Source: Pseudomonadota bacterium
Lineage (GTDB): Bacteria > Pseudomonadota > Gammaproteobacteria > Burkholderiales > Sulfuriferulaceae
DNA: 64,000 bases
Direction: 5' to 3'
Assembly: GCA_021801025.1 (NCBI GenBank)
Contig: JAJYYK010000001.1
Coordinates: 273,715 to 337,714, forward strand
Under the pieces are notes generated by a model that saw nothing but the letters and a program-made list of their open reading frames with translations, ran no database searches and had not been told where the DNA came from. Position 1 is the stretch's first letter, and every line of letters begins with the position of its first letter. This document shows positions 7,818 through 19,291 of this stretch, piece by piece. The translations under genes and the position numbers were made by a program.

Positions 7818-7941
7818 AAGGCTCGTTAGGTCTCATTCATAAACCCCCGAATTTTTCACGGGCAATAAATTAGAGTTTGCTTATGCATCAAAACAGCATC
7901 GCATGTTTTGACTAAAACCAGCTCAATCTTGCTATCTCGCG

Positions 7942-8244
7942 TCAAAATTTATTATTTATTTTAATCAATAAGTTGAGTTTGTCATGATCTGACTCAATTC
8001 GATTGTCCAAATACTTGACCTGCCTTTGTATCAAATCCTCTGGGCAGATGCCTTCTTTCTTCAGCGCTTCCAGCGCAGGTGCGTATTAGATCATCCAATG
8101 GTATATCGTCGTATGATCAACCATCATATCGCGCTCGAACATAATTTCTTCCAAATCACGATAACTGATTCCAGAGCGACAATATCAGCGAACACAGTTC
8201 AATATCAGGCCACCTTCAAAATGACACCATTTGAAATCATTCAT
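7942..8244 (-). pseudogene. IS6-family transposase remnant, internally deleted and with stop codons
   Basis: Read on the minus strand from ATG 8244, the frame starts MNDFKWCHFEGGLILNCV, then a stop (Trp to TGA), YCRSGISYRDLEEIM, then DHTTIYHWM, another stop, and YAPALE. This is the conserved N-terminus of IS6/IS26-type transposases. It then jumps directly to a C-terminal segment, LKKEGICPEDLIQRQVKYLD, followed by ESDHDKL. The central DDE catalytic region is therefore deleted. The 3' end decays after DHDKL into a stop at 7942. The element cannot transpose by itself. Confidence 0.75.
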
Positions 8245-8295
8245 CGTCTACCACCTATCAACATGATTCGAGTATCATCTCAGCATCATGGATTG

Positions 8296-8309
8296 TTTGC
8301 AACAGAGCC
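8296..8309 (-). repeat. Terminal inverted repeat of the IS6-family remnant
   Basis: TTTGCAACAGAGCC reads GGCTCTGTTGCAAA on the minus strand, matching the conserved IS6-family end (IS26: GGCACTGTTGCAAA). It lies 52 bases upstream of the remnant transposase start, the usual distance. The partner end on the other side was not found; nothing convincing appears in 7818-7941. Confidence 0.75.
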
Positions 8310-8335
8310 TGATTTCCTGGTATTCCGGGTGAGCA

Positions 8336-8758
8336 TCACATGACTGACCATGGATTCAGTAAATCCACTGGCGTATTAGAAAAATCACGAACATTTCTCG
8401 TTACCAGGCAGAATGAGTGTTCAATAGCGGTTGCCGCAATGATTGAATCAAAAGCGGCAATCGGCTTGCCAATGGCTTCTGCCTTCGCGCACATTTCCGC
8501 CCAGGTATGTGCAGTATCGCGCGTGAATGGCAACACTCGCTCATCAAATCCTGCTTCCAGTTGTTGTATCCAAATAGTTAAATCGCTCCTGCGACGGGAG
8601 GGTATGAGCTTTGCAATACCACGATGAAGCTCGGCAATCGTCATTGCACTAACGTGAAGTTCATGTTCTTTGCGCTCAGCCATCCATGCAAGCACGGTGG
8701 GGTCAGGTGCTGTCTTTACCAACTCTGAAAATACGCAAGTATCGAGGAGGTACTTCAA
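8336..8758 (-). CDS. vapC: PIN-domain toxin, VapC-like
   Basis: A 140-residue PIN-domain endoribonuclease of a type II toxin-antitoxin system. The N-terminus MKYLLDTCVFSEL carries the first acidic residue (Asp6), TIAELHRGI carries the conserved Glu, and IAAFDSIIAATAI carries the Asp of the metal site, ending with LVTRNVRDF. These are the four-acid PIN signature elements. VapC toxins cleave tRNA or rRNA; the target is unknown here. The start overlaps the antitoxin stop by 4 bases, so translation is coupled. The pair sits between two insertion-sequence remnants, suggesting transfer with mobile DNA. Confidence 0.9.
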   Translation of the reverse strand: MKYLLDTCVFSELVKTAPDPTVLAWMAERKEHELHVSAMTIAELHRGIAKLIPSRRRSDLTIWIQQLEAGFDERVLPFTRDTAHTWAEMCAKAEAIGKPIAAFDSIIAATAIEHSFCLVTRNVRDFSNTPVDLLNPWSVM

Positions 8759-8997
8759 AGTGTTAAATCCCGAATTGACTCATACGTACGTTCCATGTCC
8801 AGCGGTTCACCTCGTGGAGCACCAAGCAGCGTCTTGAGTAAGCCAGGAGCACCCGTCATGCGACGATAGTCCAGAGCAGAAAGAATGACGACCGCGTCTT
8901 GCCCTCGTCGCGTAACCATCTGCGGCCCCTCACTAAGGGTAAGGTCAACAACCTCGCTGAAACGGCTTTTTGCTTCTTGTAATTGCCATGTGTGCAT
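8755..8997 (-). CDS. Phd/YefM-type antitoxin for the PIN toxin
   Basis: An 80-residue antitoxin starting MHTWQLQEAKSRFSEVVDL, the typical Phd/YefM N-terminal DNA-binding fold, with VTRRGQDAVVILSALDYRR in the middle and a C-terminal tail that would wrap the toxin. The ATG at 8997 is placed 6 bases after AGGAG; upstream ATGs at 9000 and 9027 are possible. Phd-type antitoxins usually repress their own promoter. Two direct copies of CTAGTC (9011-9016 and 9020-9025, plus strand), just upstream, are candidates for such a site. The gene is translationally coupled to the toxin downstream. Confidence 0.85.
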   Translation of the reverse strand: MHTWQLQEAKSRFSEVVDLTLSEGPQMVTRRGQDAVVILSALDYRRMTGAPGLLKTLLGAPRGEPLDMERTYESIRDLTL

Positions 8998-9052
8998 CAT
9001 TTTCTCCTGCCTAGTCTGTCTAGTCATATTGTCGGTTAGGTGCTTTATAAAG

Positions 9053-9226
9053 TCAAGAAGAAGAATCTACATGAGGCAGGGGGTACGCCCAAACCGGGGA
9101 AAATTTCGTCAGAGGGCGCACTCCATATTCCTGCGCTATCTGATTAACCATCTTCTCTCCACTGATCGCCTCAAACGCAACCTTTGCCTTCTGCGCACCA
9201 CTAAAATTCTTACGCTTCGATTCCAC
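9053..9226 (-). pseudogene. IS3-family OrfA (transposase HTH) remnant
   Basis: On the minus strand, from about 9226, the frame encodes [20 protein letters not shown] followed by [15 protein letters not shown]. This is the conserved N-terminal helix-turn-helix of IS3-family OrfA proteins. The sequence then departs from the family, with no WKKQ helix, and stops at 9053. OrfB is absent. The remnant abuts the toxin-antitoxin promoter region, and part of 9227-9290 may be the old element end (AAAGTGGCCGCC on the minus strand). Confidence 0.6.
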
Positions 9227-9371
9227 CCATCATTACCCCCTACCAGGCACCATCTTAAGCAATTGTTTGATTATTGGCGGCCACTTTAACCCCGCAATAT
9301 TGATATATGTAATAGCTGGATGATACTATGCGACAATCCACCCACAAATCATTTATTGGGAAAAGCATATC

Positions 9372-9923
9372 ATGGACAGATCGTTAATCGTTGGACTGGT
9401 TTCTGGTGCTGTGGCCGTTACCGCAGTCGCTGGCATTGCGGGTTATAAAGTATTCCATCACGCACCCAGCTATGCCGATGTGCTGAATGTGCAACCAATC
9501 GTGGAACCTATCCGTATCCCTCATACTGTCTGTCAGGATCAGGTCCTCACCCGGGAAGCGCCGGTGCGGGACACCAATCGTTTGGCCGGTACGGCGATTG
9601 GCGCGGTATTGGGCGGGGTATTGGGTAACCAGATTGGAGGTGGCGCGGGACGTACGCTGGCGACGGTAGCTGGCGCAGCTGCGGGCGGTTATGCGGGTAA
9701 TCGGGTACAAAACAATATGCAGCAATCCGACCAGCAAACCTATACCCGTAAGCGCTGCCGGACAGAATATGAAAAGCTGCAAAAAGTGACCGGGTACAAG
9801 GTCACCTACAAGCTGGGCGATCAGCAGGGGGTAGTACAGATGGATCATGCGCCCGGTCCGCGGATTCCGGTGCAGAATGGGCAATTGGTCTTGACGCCAC
9901 CCATCACTGCCAACCCAGTCTGA
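9372..9923 (+). CDS. Glycine-zipper 2TM-domain envelope protein (SlyB/17 kDa antigen-like)
   Basis: A 183-residue envelope protein. A hydrophobic N-terminal segment (about residues 5-26) forms a signal or anchor. The central part (about residues 72-115) has the glycine-zipper pattern GTAIGAVLGGVLGNQIGGG and then GAAAGGYAGNRVQ, as in Rickettsia 17 kDa antigen/SlyB-like proteins. The C-terminal third, with CRTEYEKLQKVTGYKVTYKL, is the conserved tail of the proteobacterial branch, probably facing the periplasm. These proteins are linked to outer-membrane integrity, but the exact function is not known. It is a single gene, convergent with metK, with a shared hairpin between them. Confidence 0.85.
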   Translation: MDRSLIVGLVSGAVAVTAVAGIAGYKVFHHAPSYADVLNVQPIVEPIRIPHTVCQDQVLTREAPVRDTNRLAGTAIGAVLGGVLGNQIGGGAGRTLATVAGAAAGGYAGNRVQNNMQQSDQQTYTRKRCRTEYEKLQKVTGYKVTYKLGDQQGVVQMDHAPGPRIPVQNGQLVLTPPITANPV

Positions 9924-9968
9924 TTTTTAATGTGGCAGGTCGAGTTTTAACCCGACACGGGCATTGTG

Positions 9969-10012
9969 CCTTTCCCCACCACGTCAGGTTGAAGCCTGAC
10001 CTACGGAAGGTG
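9969..10012. terminator. Hairpin between convergent genes (possible bidirectional terminator)
   Basis: GTCAGG (9983-9988) and CCTGAC (9995-10000) form a stem with a 6-base loop, and the outer flanks are also partly complementary (TGCCTTTCC and GGAAGGTGCA). There is no T-run, so termination is uncertain; the sequence also resembles dispersed palindromic repeats. Confidence 0.35.
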
Positions 10013-10026
10013 CATTACATGCTTCC

Positions 10027-11190
10027 TTACAAGCCAGCCGCAGATTTCAGTGCTTCGGCTTTGTCTGTCATTTCCCATGTAAACTCGGGTTCGTCACGAC
10101 CAAAATGACCGTAAGTAGCTGTTTTGAGATAAATAGGTCGTAACAGATTGAGTTGCTGAATGATGGCTTTGGGCCGCAAATCAAAGTATTCGGTGATCAG
10201 TTCGGCGATGCGTTCATCACTGATGCGTCCGGTGCCAAAAGTCTCCACCATCAAAGATACTGGTCGCGCCACACCGATGGCATAAGCCACTTGCACCAGA
10301 CAGCGGCTGGCCAAACCGGCAGCCACCACATTTTTAGCCACATAACGTCCTGCGTAGGCCGCAGAGCGATCGACCTTGCTGGGGTCCTTACCAGAAAAAG
10401 CGCCGCCACCGTGTGGCGCAGCACCACCATAGGTATCGACAATGATTTTGCGGCCTGTTAAACCGGCGTCTCCCATCGGTCCGCCAATCACGAAGCGCCC
10501 AGTGGGGTTCACCAGGTAACGAACGACACCTTTCATCAATTCTGGCGGAATAGATGGTTTAATAATGAGTTCAATGATGGCTTCTTCAATGTCTGCATGG
10601 GAAACATCGGGGTGATGTTGGGTGGACACCACGACGGTATCCACATGCTGCGGCTTTCCGTCTTTATAGTGGATGGAAACTTGGGATTTGGCATCCGGGC
10701 GCAACCAGGGCAAGCGACCATCGCGGCGCAGCAAAGCTTGTCGTTCCATCAAGCGGTGCGCCAAATAAATGGGTAGTGGCATCAGGGCAGTGGTTTCATC
10801 GCAAGCGTAACCGAACATCAGTCCCTGATCGCCTGCGCCCTGGTCGAGGTCTAGTCCCTGGCCTTCATTCACCCCTTGGGCAATGTCGGCAGACTGCTTG
10901 CCAAAGGTGGTCAGTACGGAGCAGGTGCGGTAATCAAAACCGATGTCTGAACTGTCATAGCCGATGCGTTTGACGGTTTCACGGGCGATCTGGTTGTAAT
11001 CGATCATGGCGTGGGTGGTGATTTCACCGGCAATTACCACCAGGCCGGTCGTCACTAATGTTTCGCAAGCTACCCGTGCGTGAGGGTCTTGGGTTAGAAT
11101 AGCGTCCAGGACAGCATCTGAAATTTGATCTGCGACTTTGTCTGGATGTCCATCAGACACTGATTCTGAACTAAAAATGTATTCTTTCAT
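10027..11190 (-). CDS. metK: S-adenosylmethionine synthetase
   Basis: A 387-residue cytoplasmic enzyme that makes S-adenosylmethionine from ATP and methionine. It has the family signatures [20 protein letters not shown] at the N-terminus (ATP-binding His and metal-binding Asp), [12 protein letters not shown] in the middle, and the P-loop-like [19 protein letters not shown] near residue 265. Length matches the family (about 385). It is transcribed away from the acyltransferase genes; the 66-base intergenic region at 11191-11256 must hold both promoters. No SAM or SAH riboswitch structure was recognised there. Confidence 0.97.
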   Translation of the reverse strand: MKEYIFSSESVSDGHPDKVADQISDAVLDAILTQDPHARVACETLVTTGLVVIAGEITTHAMIDYNQIARETVKRIGYDSSDIGFDYRTCSVLTTFGKQSADIAQGVNEGQGLDLDQGAGDQGLMFGYACDETTALMPLPIYLAHRLMERQALLRRDGRLPWLRPDAKSQVSIHYKDGKPQHVDTVVVSTQHHPDVSHADIEEAIIELIIKPSIPPELMKGVVRYLVNPTGRFVIGGPMGDAGLTGRKIIVDTYGGAAPHGGGAFSGKDPSKVDRSAAYAGRYVAKNVVAAGLASRCLVQVAYAIGVARPVSLMVETFGTGRISDERIAELITEYFDLRPKAIIQQLNLLRPIYLKTATYGHFGRDEPEFTWEMTDKAEALKSAAGL

Positions 11191-11256
11191 TACGCTCTGG
11201 TCTCAAATTGTTATGTCAATTATTTCGAATTCTATCACAAGTTACCTCGCTAAACG

Positions 11257-12126
11257 ATGCAAACAGTCCAGTTGATATTGCGGTTGTTCGCGCGCCTGCC
11301 TTTGCGCTTCTGGCACACGCTGGGTGCGTTGGGGGGGGTGCTGGTTTTTCGTTTTAATACGCGTTACGCCACACGCTTAAAAGATAATTTGTTGCGCAGT
11401 GGTATTGCATCAGACGAAGCGGAACAACAAAAGTTATTGCATGACTGCGTGCGTCAACTGGGCATGGCTGCAGCAGAAGTGGTGCCCATTTGGTTTCGAT
11501 CCTATGCGGACGTGCTTGATTTGGTGACAGAATGTGTTGGATGGGAGCATGTTGAGGATGCGGTGCGTGGCGGTAAAGGCGTCCTGGCAATGACGCCGCA
11601 TTTGGGCTGCTTTGAAATTGTCAGCCTGTATTATGTGGCGCGCTATCCCATGGCCATTATGTATAAACCTCCGCGCCAGCATTGGGCGGAGGTGTTGATG
11701 TGCGCCGGACGCGATCGGGGTTTGGCAAGCTTGGCGACCGCAGACAAGAAAGGGGTGCGCATCATGTTGGCGGCATTAAAACGCGGTGAAGCCGTCGGTA
11801 TTTTGCCTGATCAAGTGGCCAGCACGGGCGATGGCGTGTGGGCGAGTTTTTTTGGCCGGCCTGCTTACACACCCACGTTGCCCGGTCGGCTTGCCAACTT
11901 GACAGGCGCCGTGCCCTTGATCATGTTCGGCGAGCGTTTGGCGCAATCTCGCGGCTACCGTATTCACATTACCCCTTTGCCCCATGCCTTATCAGAGGAC
12001 AAGGCGACCGCCACGCGCGAACTGAACGCAGCGCTTGAAACGTTGATACGGAAATACCCGGCGCAATATTTGTGGAGTTACAACCGTTATAAACAGCCCG
12101 GTGGTGTTGCGCCGCCCGATGCGTGA
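11257..12126 (+). CDS. lpxL: Lipid A biosynthesis acyltransferase (LpxL/HtrB family)
   Basis: A 289-residue inner-membrane acyltransferase of the LpxL/LpxM family, which transfers a secondary acyl chain onto Kdo2-lipid IVA. A hydrophobic N-terminus (about residues 5-30) anchors it. The catalytic H-x4-D/E motif appears as HLGCFE (about residue 113), followed by YKPPRQHWAE and GILPDQ, as in the family. The C-terminus ends with the conserved AQYLWSYNRYK. It is the first of a four- to five-gene run; its stop overlaps the second acyltransferase start. Which acyl position each paralogue modifies cannot be decided from sequence alone. Confidence 0.9.
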   Translation: MQTVQLILRLFARLPLRFWHTLGALGGVLVFRFNTRYATRLKDNLLRSGIASDEAEQQKLLHDCVRQLGMAAAEVVPIWFRSYADVLDLVTECVGWEHVEDAVRGGKGVLAMTPHLGCFEIVSLYYVARYPMAIMYKPPRQHWAEVLMCAGRDRGLASLATADKKGVRIMLAALKRGEAVGILPDQVASTGDGVWASFFGRPAYTPTLPGRLANLTGAVPLIMFGERLAQSRGYRIHITPLPHALSEDKATATRELNAALETLIRKYPAQYLWSYNRYKQPGGVAPPDA

Positions 12127-13001
12127 TGATGTCTCGCCTGGGCATCGCATTACTCTGGCTCATTCACGGATTGCCGCTTGGGGTGCAGGCAATGATCGGT
12201 AATGGGTTGGGGATGCTGTTGTATTGGCTGGCTGTGCCGCGTCGCCGTATCGGCGCCACCAACCTTGCCTTGTGTTTTCCTGACATGACAGACCAGCAAC
12301 GCCGCGCATTATTGCGCCAACATTTTCGGGCAGTGAGTCGCGCAGCACTTGAACATGGGATATTGTGGTGGTCGTCTGCTGCACGCGTCAATCGCATTGT
12401 CCGTTTTGAAGGGTTGGAGCACTTGCAGGCAGCTTATGGGCAACCCCTTATTTTATTGGCACCGCATTTTGTAGGTCTGGACATGGGCGGCATTCGCATC
12501 AGCACCGAATTTCATCCTTTGGTGTCCATGTACAGTCGGCTCAAAAATCCGCATTTTGATCGTCTGATGCTGCATGCACGCACGCGATTCGGTCAATCGC
12601 GCCTATTCTCGCGCCATGAGGGTGTGCGCCCGCTGATCACGGAAATCAAACGCGGCTTGCCTTTGTATTATTTGCCAGACCAGGATTTTGGTGCCAAAGA
12701 TGCGGTATTTGCACCTTTTTTTGGTATTCCGACTGCAACGGTGAACGCTTTGCCAAGACTGGCGCGATTGACCTGCGCGCGCATTGTGCCTGCTGTCACG
12801 CGGCAACTCGCCGGAGGGCAGGGCTATGTGGTACGATTCTATCCGGCGTGGCAGGATTTTCCTACCACAGACCTCGATGCAGACGTGGCGCGAATGAACG
12901 CCTTTATTGAAGCGCGGGTGCGCGAAAATCCAGCCCAGTATTTTTGGCTGCACAAGCGGTTTAAAACACGCCCTCCTGGCGCGCCGTCACTGTATCATTA
13001 A
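12126..13001 (+). CDS. Second lipid A acyltransferase paralogue (LpxL/LpxM family)
   Basis: A 291-residue paralogue of the preceding gene; the ATG at 12126 overlaps the upstream stop (TGATG). The catalytic HX4D is HFVGLD (about residue 113), followed by [33 protein letters not shown] and the ending [14 protein letters not shown]. Tandem lpxL-like genes before dapF are usual in Nitrosomonadales-type genomes. Together the two probably give hexa-acylated lipid A. A Kdo-independent branch (LpxJ-like) is not suggested by the motif pattern. Confidence 0.9.
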   Translation: MMSRLGIALLWLIHGLPLGVQAMIGNGLGMLLYWLAVPRRRIGATNLALCFPDMTDQQRRALLRQHFRAVSRAALEHGILWWSSAARVNRIVRFEGLEHLQAAYGQPLILLAPHFVGLDMGGIRISTEFHPLVSMYSRLKNPHFDRLMLHARTRFGQSRLFSRHEGVRPLITEIKRGLPLYYLPDQDFGAKDAVFAPFFGIPTATVNALPRLARLTCARIVPAVTRQLAGGQGYVVRFYPAWQDFPTTDLDADVARMNAFIEARVRENPAQYFWLHKRFKTRPPGAPSLYH

Positions 13002-13014
13002 CGAGCTCCTGGTT

Positions 13015-13857
13015 ATGACGCTTAAATTTACCAAAATGCACGGTGCAGGCAATGATTTTGTAGTCATTGATGCCATACGGCAATCCGTCAAGCTGACGCC
13101 CGAACAGGTTCGTGCTATTGCTGACCGTCATTTCGGCGTGGGCTGCGATCAATTGTTGCTGGTAGAGCGTGCGACGCGTGCCGATGCAGATTTTTGCTAT
13201 CGTATTTTTAATGCCGATGGTGGCGAAGTCGAGCAATGCGGTAACGGCGCTCGCTGCTTTGCCCATTTTGTACGGCATTGTGGATTGACTGACGCGCGTG
13301 AAATCCGTGTTGAAACAGCTGCTGGCATCATTACCCCCAGAATTGAGGATGATGGGCGCGTGACGGTTAATATGGGTGCGCCAAGATTTATGCCGGAAAA
13401 TGTGCCTTTTGCGTCTGAATCACCGGATTTGACCTATACGTTAGACGTGGCCGGGCAACCCGTCGAAATGAGTGTGTTATCAATGGGCAATCCCCATGCG
13501 GTGATCCGCGTTGCTGACACGGACAGCGCGCCGGTGACGGAGCTGGGTGCCGCGATAGAATGCCATGAACGTTTTCCTCAGCGCGTAAATGTGGGTTTTG
13601 CGCAACCACTGGATCCCCACCATCTCCGCTTGCGCGTGTTTGAACGCGGGGCAGGGGAAACGCTGTCTTGTGGCACCGGTGCGTGCGCTGCGGCAGTGGC
13701 CGGTATTCGTTCAGGACAATTGCAATCCCCGGTCGAAATCAACACGCGAGGCGGCATGTTGACCGTTGCCTGGGCGGGGGACGAATCGGCCGTTTACCTT
13801 ACCGGCCCGACGGCCATTATTTTTGACGGCGAACTTTCATCTACTTTTTTATCATGA
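13015..13857 (+). CDS. dapF: Diaminopimelate epimerase
   Basis: A 280-residue enzyme converting LL- to meso-diaminopimelate for lysine and peptidoglycan synthesis. The true start is ATG 13015 ([19 protein letters not shown]); the frame runs open further upstream into the acyltransferase gene. Both catalytic cysteines are visible, in [10 protein letters not shown] and in [14 protein letters not shown], so the enzyme should be active. Its stop overlaps the DUF484 start by 4 bases. The order dapF-DUF484-xerC is conserved in many Beta- and Gammaproteobacteria. Confidence 0.97.
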   Translation: MTLKFTKMHGAGNDFVVIDAIRQSVKLTPEQVRAIADRHFGVGCDQLLLVERATRADADFCYRIFNADGGEVEQCGNGARCFAHFVRHCGLTDAREIRVETAAGIITPRIEDDGRVTVNMGAPRFMPENVPFASESPDLTYTLDVAGQPVEMSVLSMGNPHAVIRVADTDSAPVTELGAAIECHERFPQRVNVGFAQPLDPHHLRLRVFERGAGETLSCGTGACAAAVAGIRSGQLQSPVEINTRGGMLTVAWAGDESAVYLTGPTAIIFDGELSSTFLS

Positions 13858-14528
13858 CCCCTGACAATATTGCTCACTACCTCAGTACTCATCCCGAATT
13901 TTTTGATCAGCACCCACACTTGTTGACCCATGTGCGGGTGCAACACCCATTTGAAGGGCGGGCTATTTCGATCACAGAGCGGCAGCTCCTTAATTTGCGT
14001 GAAAAAAACGCACTGCTGGAGACTCGTTTGGCTGATTTTGTTCGTTTTGGCGAAGAGAATGACCAAACAGCCGCAAAGCTGCATGCACTGGCGCTGGATT
14101 TGATTGCCGCAAAAGACCTGCCCGAATTGCTGGCCGCCCTGTATTATCACCTGCAGGAAAATTTTGGTTTGGCCCATACTTATGTGCGCTTGTGGCATAT
14201 TGATCAAGCGCTGTCCGAGTGTGCGCCGTGTGAACAGAGTGTGATTGACTGGGTTCAAAATATGCTTCACCCGCAGTGTGGCGCAACACTGCACCCCGAT
14301 GCGCTGAACTGGCTGGGCGAAAATGGTGAGCTGCTCAATTCATTCGCAACCATTCCTGTGCGGCTTCAAAATATCACTTACGGTGTTCTGGTGTTGGCTT
14401 CAAAAGATGCGGCGAGGTTTTTTCCGGAAATGGGAACCATCTATTTGCAGCAAATGGGGCAATTGGCGGCAGCGGCATTGCTGCGGATGTTCCCGGATTT
14501 GTCTGGCTGTGCATCAACGGTTAATTGA
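13854..14528 (+). CDS. DUF484 family protein
   Basis: A 224-residue cytoplasmic protein of the DUF484 family, always found near dapF and xerC. The conserved N-terminus [16 protein letters not shown] is followed by a helical linker ([17 protein letters not shown]) and a GAF-like domain (about residues 90-215). The fold suggests a small-molecule or protein interaction role, possibly linked to XerC, but no function is established. Start and stop overlap both neighbours, indicating a tightly coupled operon. Confidence 0.9.
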   Translation: MTPDNIAHYLSTHPEFFDQHPHLLTHVRVQHPFEGRAISITERQLLNLREKNALLETRLADFVRFGEENDQTAAKLHALALDLIAAKDLPELLAALYYHLQENFGLAHTYVRLWHIDQALSECAPCEQSVIDWVQNMLHPQCGATLHPDALNWLGENGELLNSFATIPVRLQNITYGVLVLASKDAARFFPEMGTIYLQQMGQLAAAALLRMFPDLSGCASTVN

Positions 14529-15405
14529 TGGCTGGCTGAATTACCTTGCGGCGGAACGCGGATTGTTGCCGCGCACTCAAAATGCCTACGCGCGCGACAT
14601 CGGTTTACTGAGCGAGGCTCACCCGGCGCAAGCTTTAAACGAGCTGTCGTCACAAGATATCCGCCGGTTGCTGGCTACTTTGCACAAGGGAGGATTGTCG
14701 GGCCGCAGTCTCGCCCGGGTGTTATCAGCCTGGCGCAGCTTTTATGCCTATCTGGTGCGCCGTCACAATGCCCTTCACAATCCTTGCGACGGCATTCGCG
14801 CTCCCCGCGCGGGGCAGTTGTTGCCACACAGCTTGTCTGTAGAACAAGTCATGCATTTGATTGATGTGCCCGGGCAGGCGGCCAGCGCTCTGGGCCAGCG
14901 GGACACGGTCATGTGCGAACTGTTTTATTCTTCCGGCTTGCGTCTGTCTGAACTGGCCAGTTTGCGACAAAACCAGCTTGATCTCAAGCAGGGTGAAATT
15001 CGTGTGGTGGGGAAAGGCAATAAAACCCGTATTGTGCCGATAGGAAAGGCTGCGGTTGCCGCATTAACGAATTGGTTATCCCAACGGTCTGCCAACGCGT
15101 TGCAGTCCAATGATTACCTGTTTCCGGGACGTAAGCCCAACCAGCATTTGAGCCAGCGTGCCATAGAATTAAGGGTGGCGCACCGGGCACGCGAGGCACA
15201 ATTGGACGAACACGTTCACCCCCATATGCTACGCCATGCGTTCGCCTCGCACTTGCTGCAATCCTCAGGGGATTTGCGTGCCGTGCAAGAAATGCTGGGA
15301 CATGAACACATCCGCTCTACGCAAATTTACACGCGTCTGGATTTTCAGCATCTGGCAAAAGTGTACGATCAGGCACACCCCCGTGCAAAAAAGAAGGTCG
15401 ATTGA
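14509..15405 (+). CDS. xerC: Tyrosine site-specific recombinase XerC
   Basis: A 298-residue recombinase that, with XerD, resolves chromosome dimers at dif. The most likely start is the GTG at 14509 ([18 protein letters not shown]), overlapping the DUF484 stop by 20 bases; the frame is open further upstream, but that sequence does not look like XerC. The N-terminal SAM-like domain covers about residues 1-95. The catalytic residues are all present: Arg in SSGLRLSELASL, Lys in GKGNKTR, His-x-x-Arg in HPHMLRHAFASH, His in LGHEH and Tyr in STQIYTRLDF. Length is typical (about 300). Confidence 0.93.
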   Translation: MHQRLIDGWLNYLAAERGLLPRTQNAYARDIGLLSEAHPAQALNELSSQDIRRLLATLHKGGLSGRSLARVLSAWRSFYAYLVRRHNALHNPCDGIRAPRAGQLLPHSLSVEQVMHLIDVPGQAASALGQRDTVMCELFYSSGLRLSELASLRQNQLDLKQGEIRVVGKGNKTRIVPIGKAAVAALTNWLSQRSANALQSNDYLFPGRKPNQHLSQRAIELRVAHRAREAQLDEHVHPHMLRHAFASHLLQSSGDLRAVQEMLGHEHIRSTQIYTRLDFQHLAKVYDQAHPRAKKKVD

Positions 15406-15413
15406 AACATCAA

Positions 15414-16811
15414 TCATCGGGATGTCAGGCTGGCTCGCGCTCGCGCTACCGCTGCGCGCACCTGATTTGGGGCCGTGCCGCCTACGTGATCGCGGCTGTG
15501 CAGGGAACCGTTTATCGACAAGACCGCATACACATCATCCTGTATCAGTGCAGAGAATTGACGCAAGGTGTCCAACGATAAATCGGCAAGCTCGCATGCC
15601 CGTTGTTCCGCCAAACGTACCGCACGGGCAACGGCTTCGTGCGCATCACGGAAAGGCAGTCCTTTTTTGACCAGATAATCTGCAAGGTCAGTGGCGGTGG
15701 CAAAGCCTTGTTGCAAGGCAGCTAACATTGCTTCGGGGCGTACTTGTATCCCCGGCAGCATATCCGCCGCAATCGCCAAAGTGTCCAGCAGGGTATCAAC
15801 GGTGTCAAACAGGGGTTCTTTGTCTTCCTGGTTGTCTTTGTTGTAGGCCAGCGGCTGGCCTTTCATGAGGGTCAGCAAGCCCAGCAGGTGACCATACACG
15901 CGCCCCGTTTTGCCGCGCATCAATTCGGGTACATCCGGATTTTTCTTTTGCGGCATAATGGATGAGCCGGTACAAAAGCGGTCGGGCAGATCGATAAAGC
16001 CGAAGCGGGGGTTCATCCACAGGATAAGTTCTTCCGACAGCCGGGAAAAATGCATCATCACTACGCTGGCGCAGGCACTGAATTCAATTGCAAAATCCCG
16101 GTCGGACACCGCATCCAGCGAATTTTCACAGACGCCATCAAAGTCTAATTCTTTGGCCACTTGCGCACGGTCAATCGGGTAGCTGGTGCCTGCCAGCGCG
16201 GCAGCACCCAAGGGTAAACGGTTCAAGCGGCGGCGACAATCGGTCATGCGATGGGCGTCGCGACTGAACATCTCGAAATATGCCATCATGTGGTGACCAA
16301 AACTGACAGGTTGCGCTACTTGCAAATGGGTGTGTCCGGGCATGGGGATGTCGGCGTGTTGTTCAGCCAAATCCAGCAGGGCCAATTGGCAATCACGCAA
16401 ACCCTGCAGAATGAGATCAATGTTGTGTCGCAGATACAAGCGTATGTCAGTGGCCACCTGATCGTTGCGCGATCGTCCCGTATGCAGACGTTTGCCTGCA
16501 TCGCCTACCCGTTCGGTCAGGGCCTTTTCGATATTCAGGTGCACGTCTTCCAGTTCCAGTTTCCACGTAAAGCGACCAGCACGGATATCGTTCAGGATAT
16601 CCGTCAGGCCCTGTTCGATGGCGCGCAAATCGCCATCATCAATAATGGCTTGGCGCGCCAACATTCGCGCATGCGCCAAAGAGCCCTGAATATCGAATTC
16701 CGCTAAACGGTAATCAAAGCCGATGGATGCCGTATAACGTTGCACGCGGGCAGTGACGGGTTCGCTGAAACGACCAGACCAGAGTGTAGGGGAAGCTTCG
16801 GACATAGCCAT
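15414..16811 (-). CDS. argH: Argininosuccinate lyase
   Basis: A 465-residue enzyme of the fumarase/aspartase superfamily that splits argininosuccinate into arginine and fumarate. The N-terminal [24 protein letters not shown] and the superfamily signature [20 protein letters not shown] (catalytic Ser loop) are all visible. It is convergent with xerC, only 8 bases between the stops, with no clear terminator. It is divergent from the atp operon. Confidence 0.97.
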   Translation of the reverse strand: MAMSEASPTLWSGRFSEPVTARVQRYTASIGFDYRLAEFDIQGSLAHARMLARQAIIDDGDLRAIEQGLTDILNDIRAGRFTWKLELEDVHLNIEKALTERVGDAGKRLHTGRSRNDQVATDIRLYLRHNIDLILQGLRDCQLALLDLAEQHADIPMPGHTHLQVAQPVSFGHHMMAYFEMFSRDAHRMTDCRRRLNRLPLGAAALAGTSYPIDRAQVAKELDFDGVCENSLDAVSDRDFAIEFSACASVVMMHFSRLSEELILWMNPRFGFIDLPDRFCTGSSIMPQKKNPDVPELMRGKTGRVYGHLLGLLTLMKGQPLAYNKDNQEDKEPLFDTVDTLLDTLAIAADMLPGIQVRPEAMLAALQQGFATATDLADYLVKKGLPFRDAHEAVARAVRLAEQRACELADLSLDTLRQFSALIQDDVYAVLSINGSLHSRDHVGGTAPNQVRAAVARARASLTSR

Positions 16812-17189
16812 TAACCTGTATGGAGGGTGTCATAAAGTGACTATTATGCCAAAGCCTGAGTGTCAGGGCTATCTTAAGCGCGATTGTGGCAAATTAAAGT
16901 TGATTTAAAGATTTTATGGTATGAATTGTGAGTAGAAAAAAATGCGGACTCAGGATCAATATTTTATACGACAAATGTCTTTAAATATATTGTATATCAA
17001 CAGGTTGATTAAATTGTAAAGCGAAAATAATTGTGTCCTGTTTTGATTTGTAAAAAAACAAAAGGTGTAAAGTGGTTGCGGAAAAGGCAGTTCTTCATGT
17101 ATCATCGGCAAGTTTGCAAATTAAGCGGCGCAAATGATGCGAGGCAAAATGGTTTGCGTGAAGGCCCATATAGTGAGTTCGGTTTCGGC
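16812..17189. other. Divergent promoter region between argH and the atp operon
   Basis: This stretch is AT-rich, with runs such as TTTAAATATATTGTATATC near 16980-16999 and a TTGATT at 17003-17008. It must hold the promoters of argH (leftward) and atp (rightward), but no single -35/-10 pair stands out. The reading frame of atpI is open back to about 17031; that part has no family character. Confidence 0.45.
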
Positions 17190-18465
<1,276 letters not shown>

Positions 18466-18547
18466 TGGATGTGGAATTCCATTGCTTCGGTTCTTTAGAA
18501 GTAATATCTCAAAATTTTTAAATGATTTTTTATTAGGAGTGCAGTAA

Positions 18548-18787
<240 letters not shown>

Positions 18788-18818
18788 TTCATTCACCCAT
18801 CCATAGAAAGGTTACAGC

Positions 18819-19289
18819 ATGAATATTAATGCCACCCTAATCGGTGAATCGATTACGTTCTTTATCTTTGTGTGGTTTTGCATGAAGTACGTATGGCCTC
18901 CGATTATGAATTCATTGAATGAGCGTAAAAAGCTAATCGCTGATGGTTTGGCGGCAGGTGATCGCGGTCGGCATGAACTGGAGTTGGCATCAAAAAGTGC
19001 TAGCCAACACCTGCTTGAAGCCAAGCAAAAATCAGGTGAAATCATGGCTGCGGCGGATAAGAGAGCTGCCCAGATCATTGACGAAGCCAAGCAGACAGCA
19101 AAAGTGGAAGCGGACCGTATTTTCGCCAGTGCACAAGCCAATGTGGCCCAAGAGGTTGCCCGGGCCAGAGAAACTTTGCGTAGCCATGTGGCGGAGTTGG
19201 CTGTTGCGGGTGCGGAGAAAATTCTGCGCCGCGAAATTAACAGCAAAACACACGCTGACCTATTAACTGCAATTCAGAACGAGCTGTAA
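18819..19289 (+). CDS. atpF: F-type ATP synthase subunit b
   Basis: A 156-residue peripheral stalk subunit. One N-terminal transmembrane helix (about residues 6-25, ITFFIFVWFCMKYVWPPI) is followed by a long charged, Ala-rich helix that dimerises and contacts subunit delta. Length equals that of the Escherichia coli protein. The gap to atpH is two bases. Confidence 0.95.
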   Translation: MNINATLIGESITFFIFVWFCMKYVWPPIMNSLNERKKLIADGLAAGDRGRHELELASKSASQHLLEAKQKSGEIMAAADKRAAQIIDEAKQTAKVEADRIFASAQANVAQEVARARETLRSHVAELAVAGAEKILRREINSKTHADLLTAIQNEL

Positions 19290-19291
19290 TC

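Noticed and set aside
8026..8343. Plus-strand frame opposite the IS6 remnant
   Set aside because: It is the shadow of the minus-strand transposase remnant, which explains the sequence fully.
8885..9289. Plus-strand frame across the antitoxin and IS3 remnant
   Set aside because: Antisense to the antitoxin and the OrfA remnant; the translation lacks protein character.
11191..11256. SAM or SAH riboswitch before metK
   Set aside because: Only 66 bases separate the divergent genes and no aptamer stems were found.
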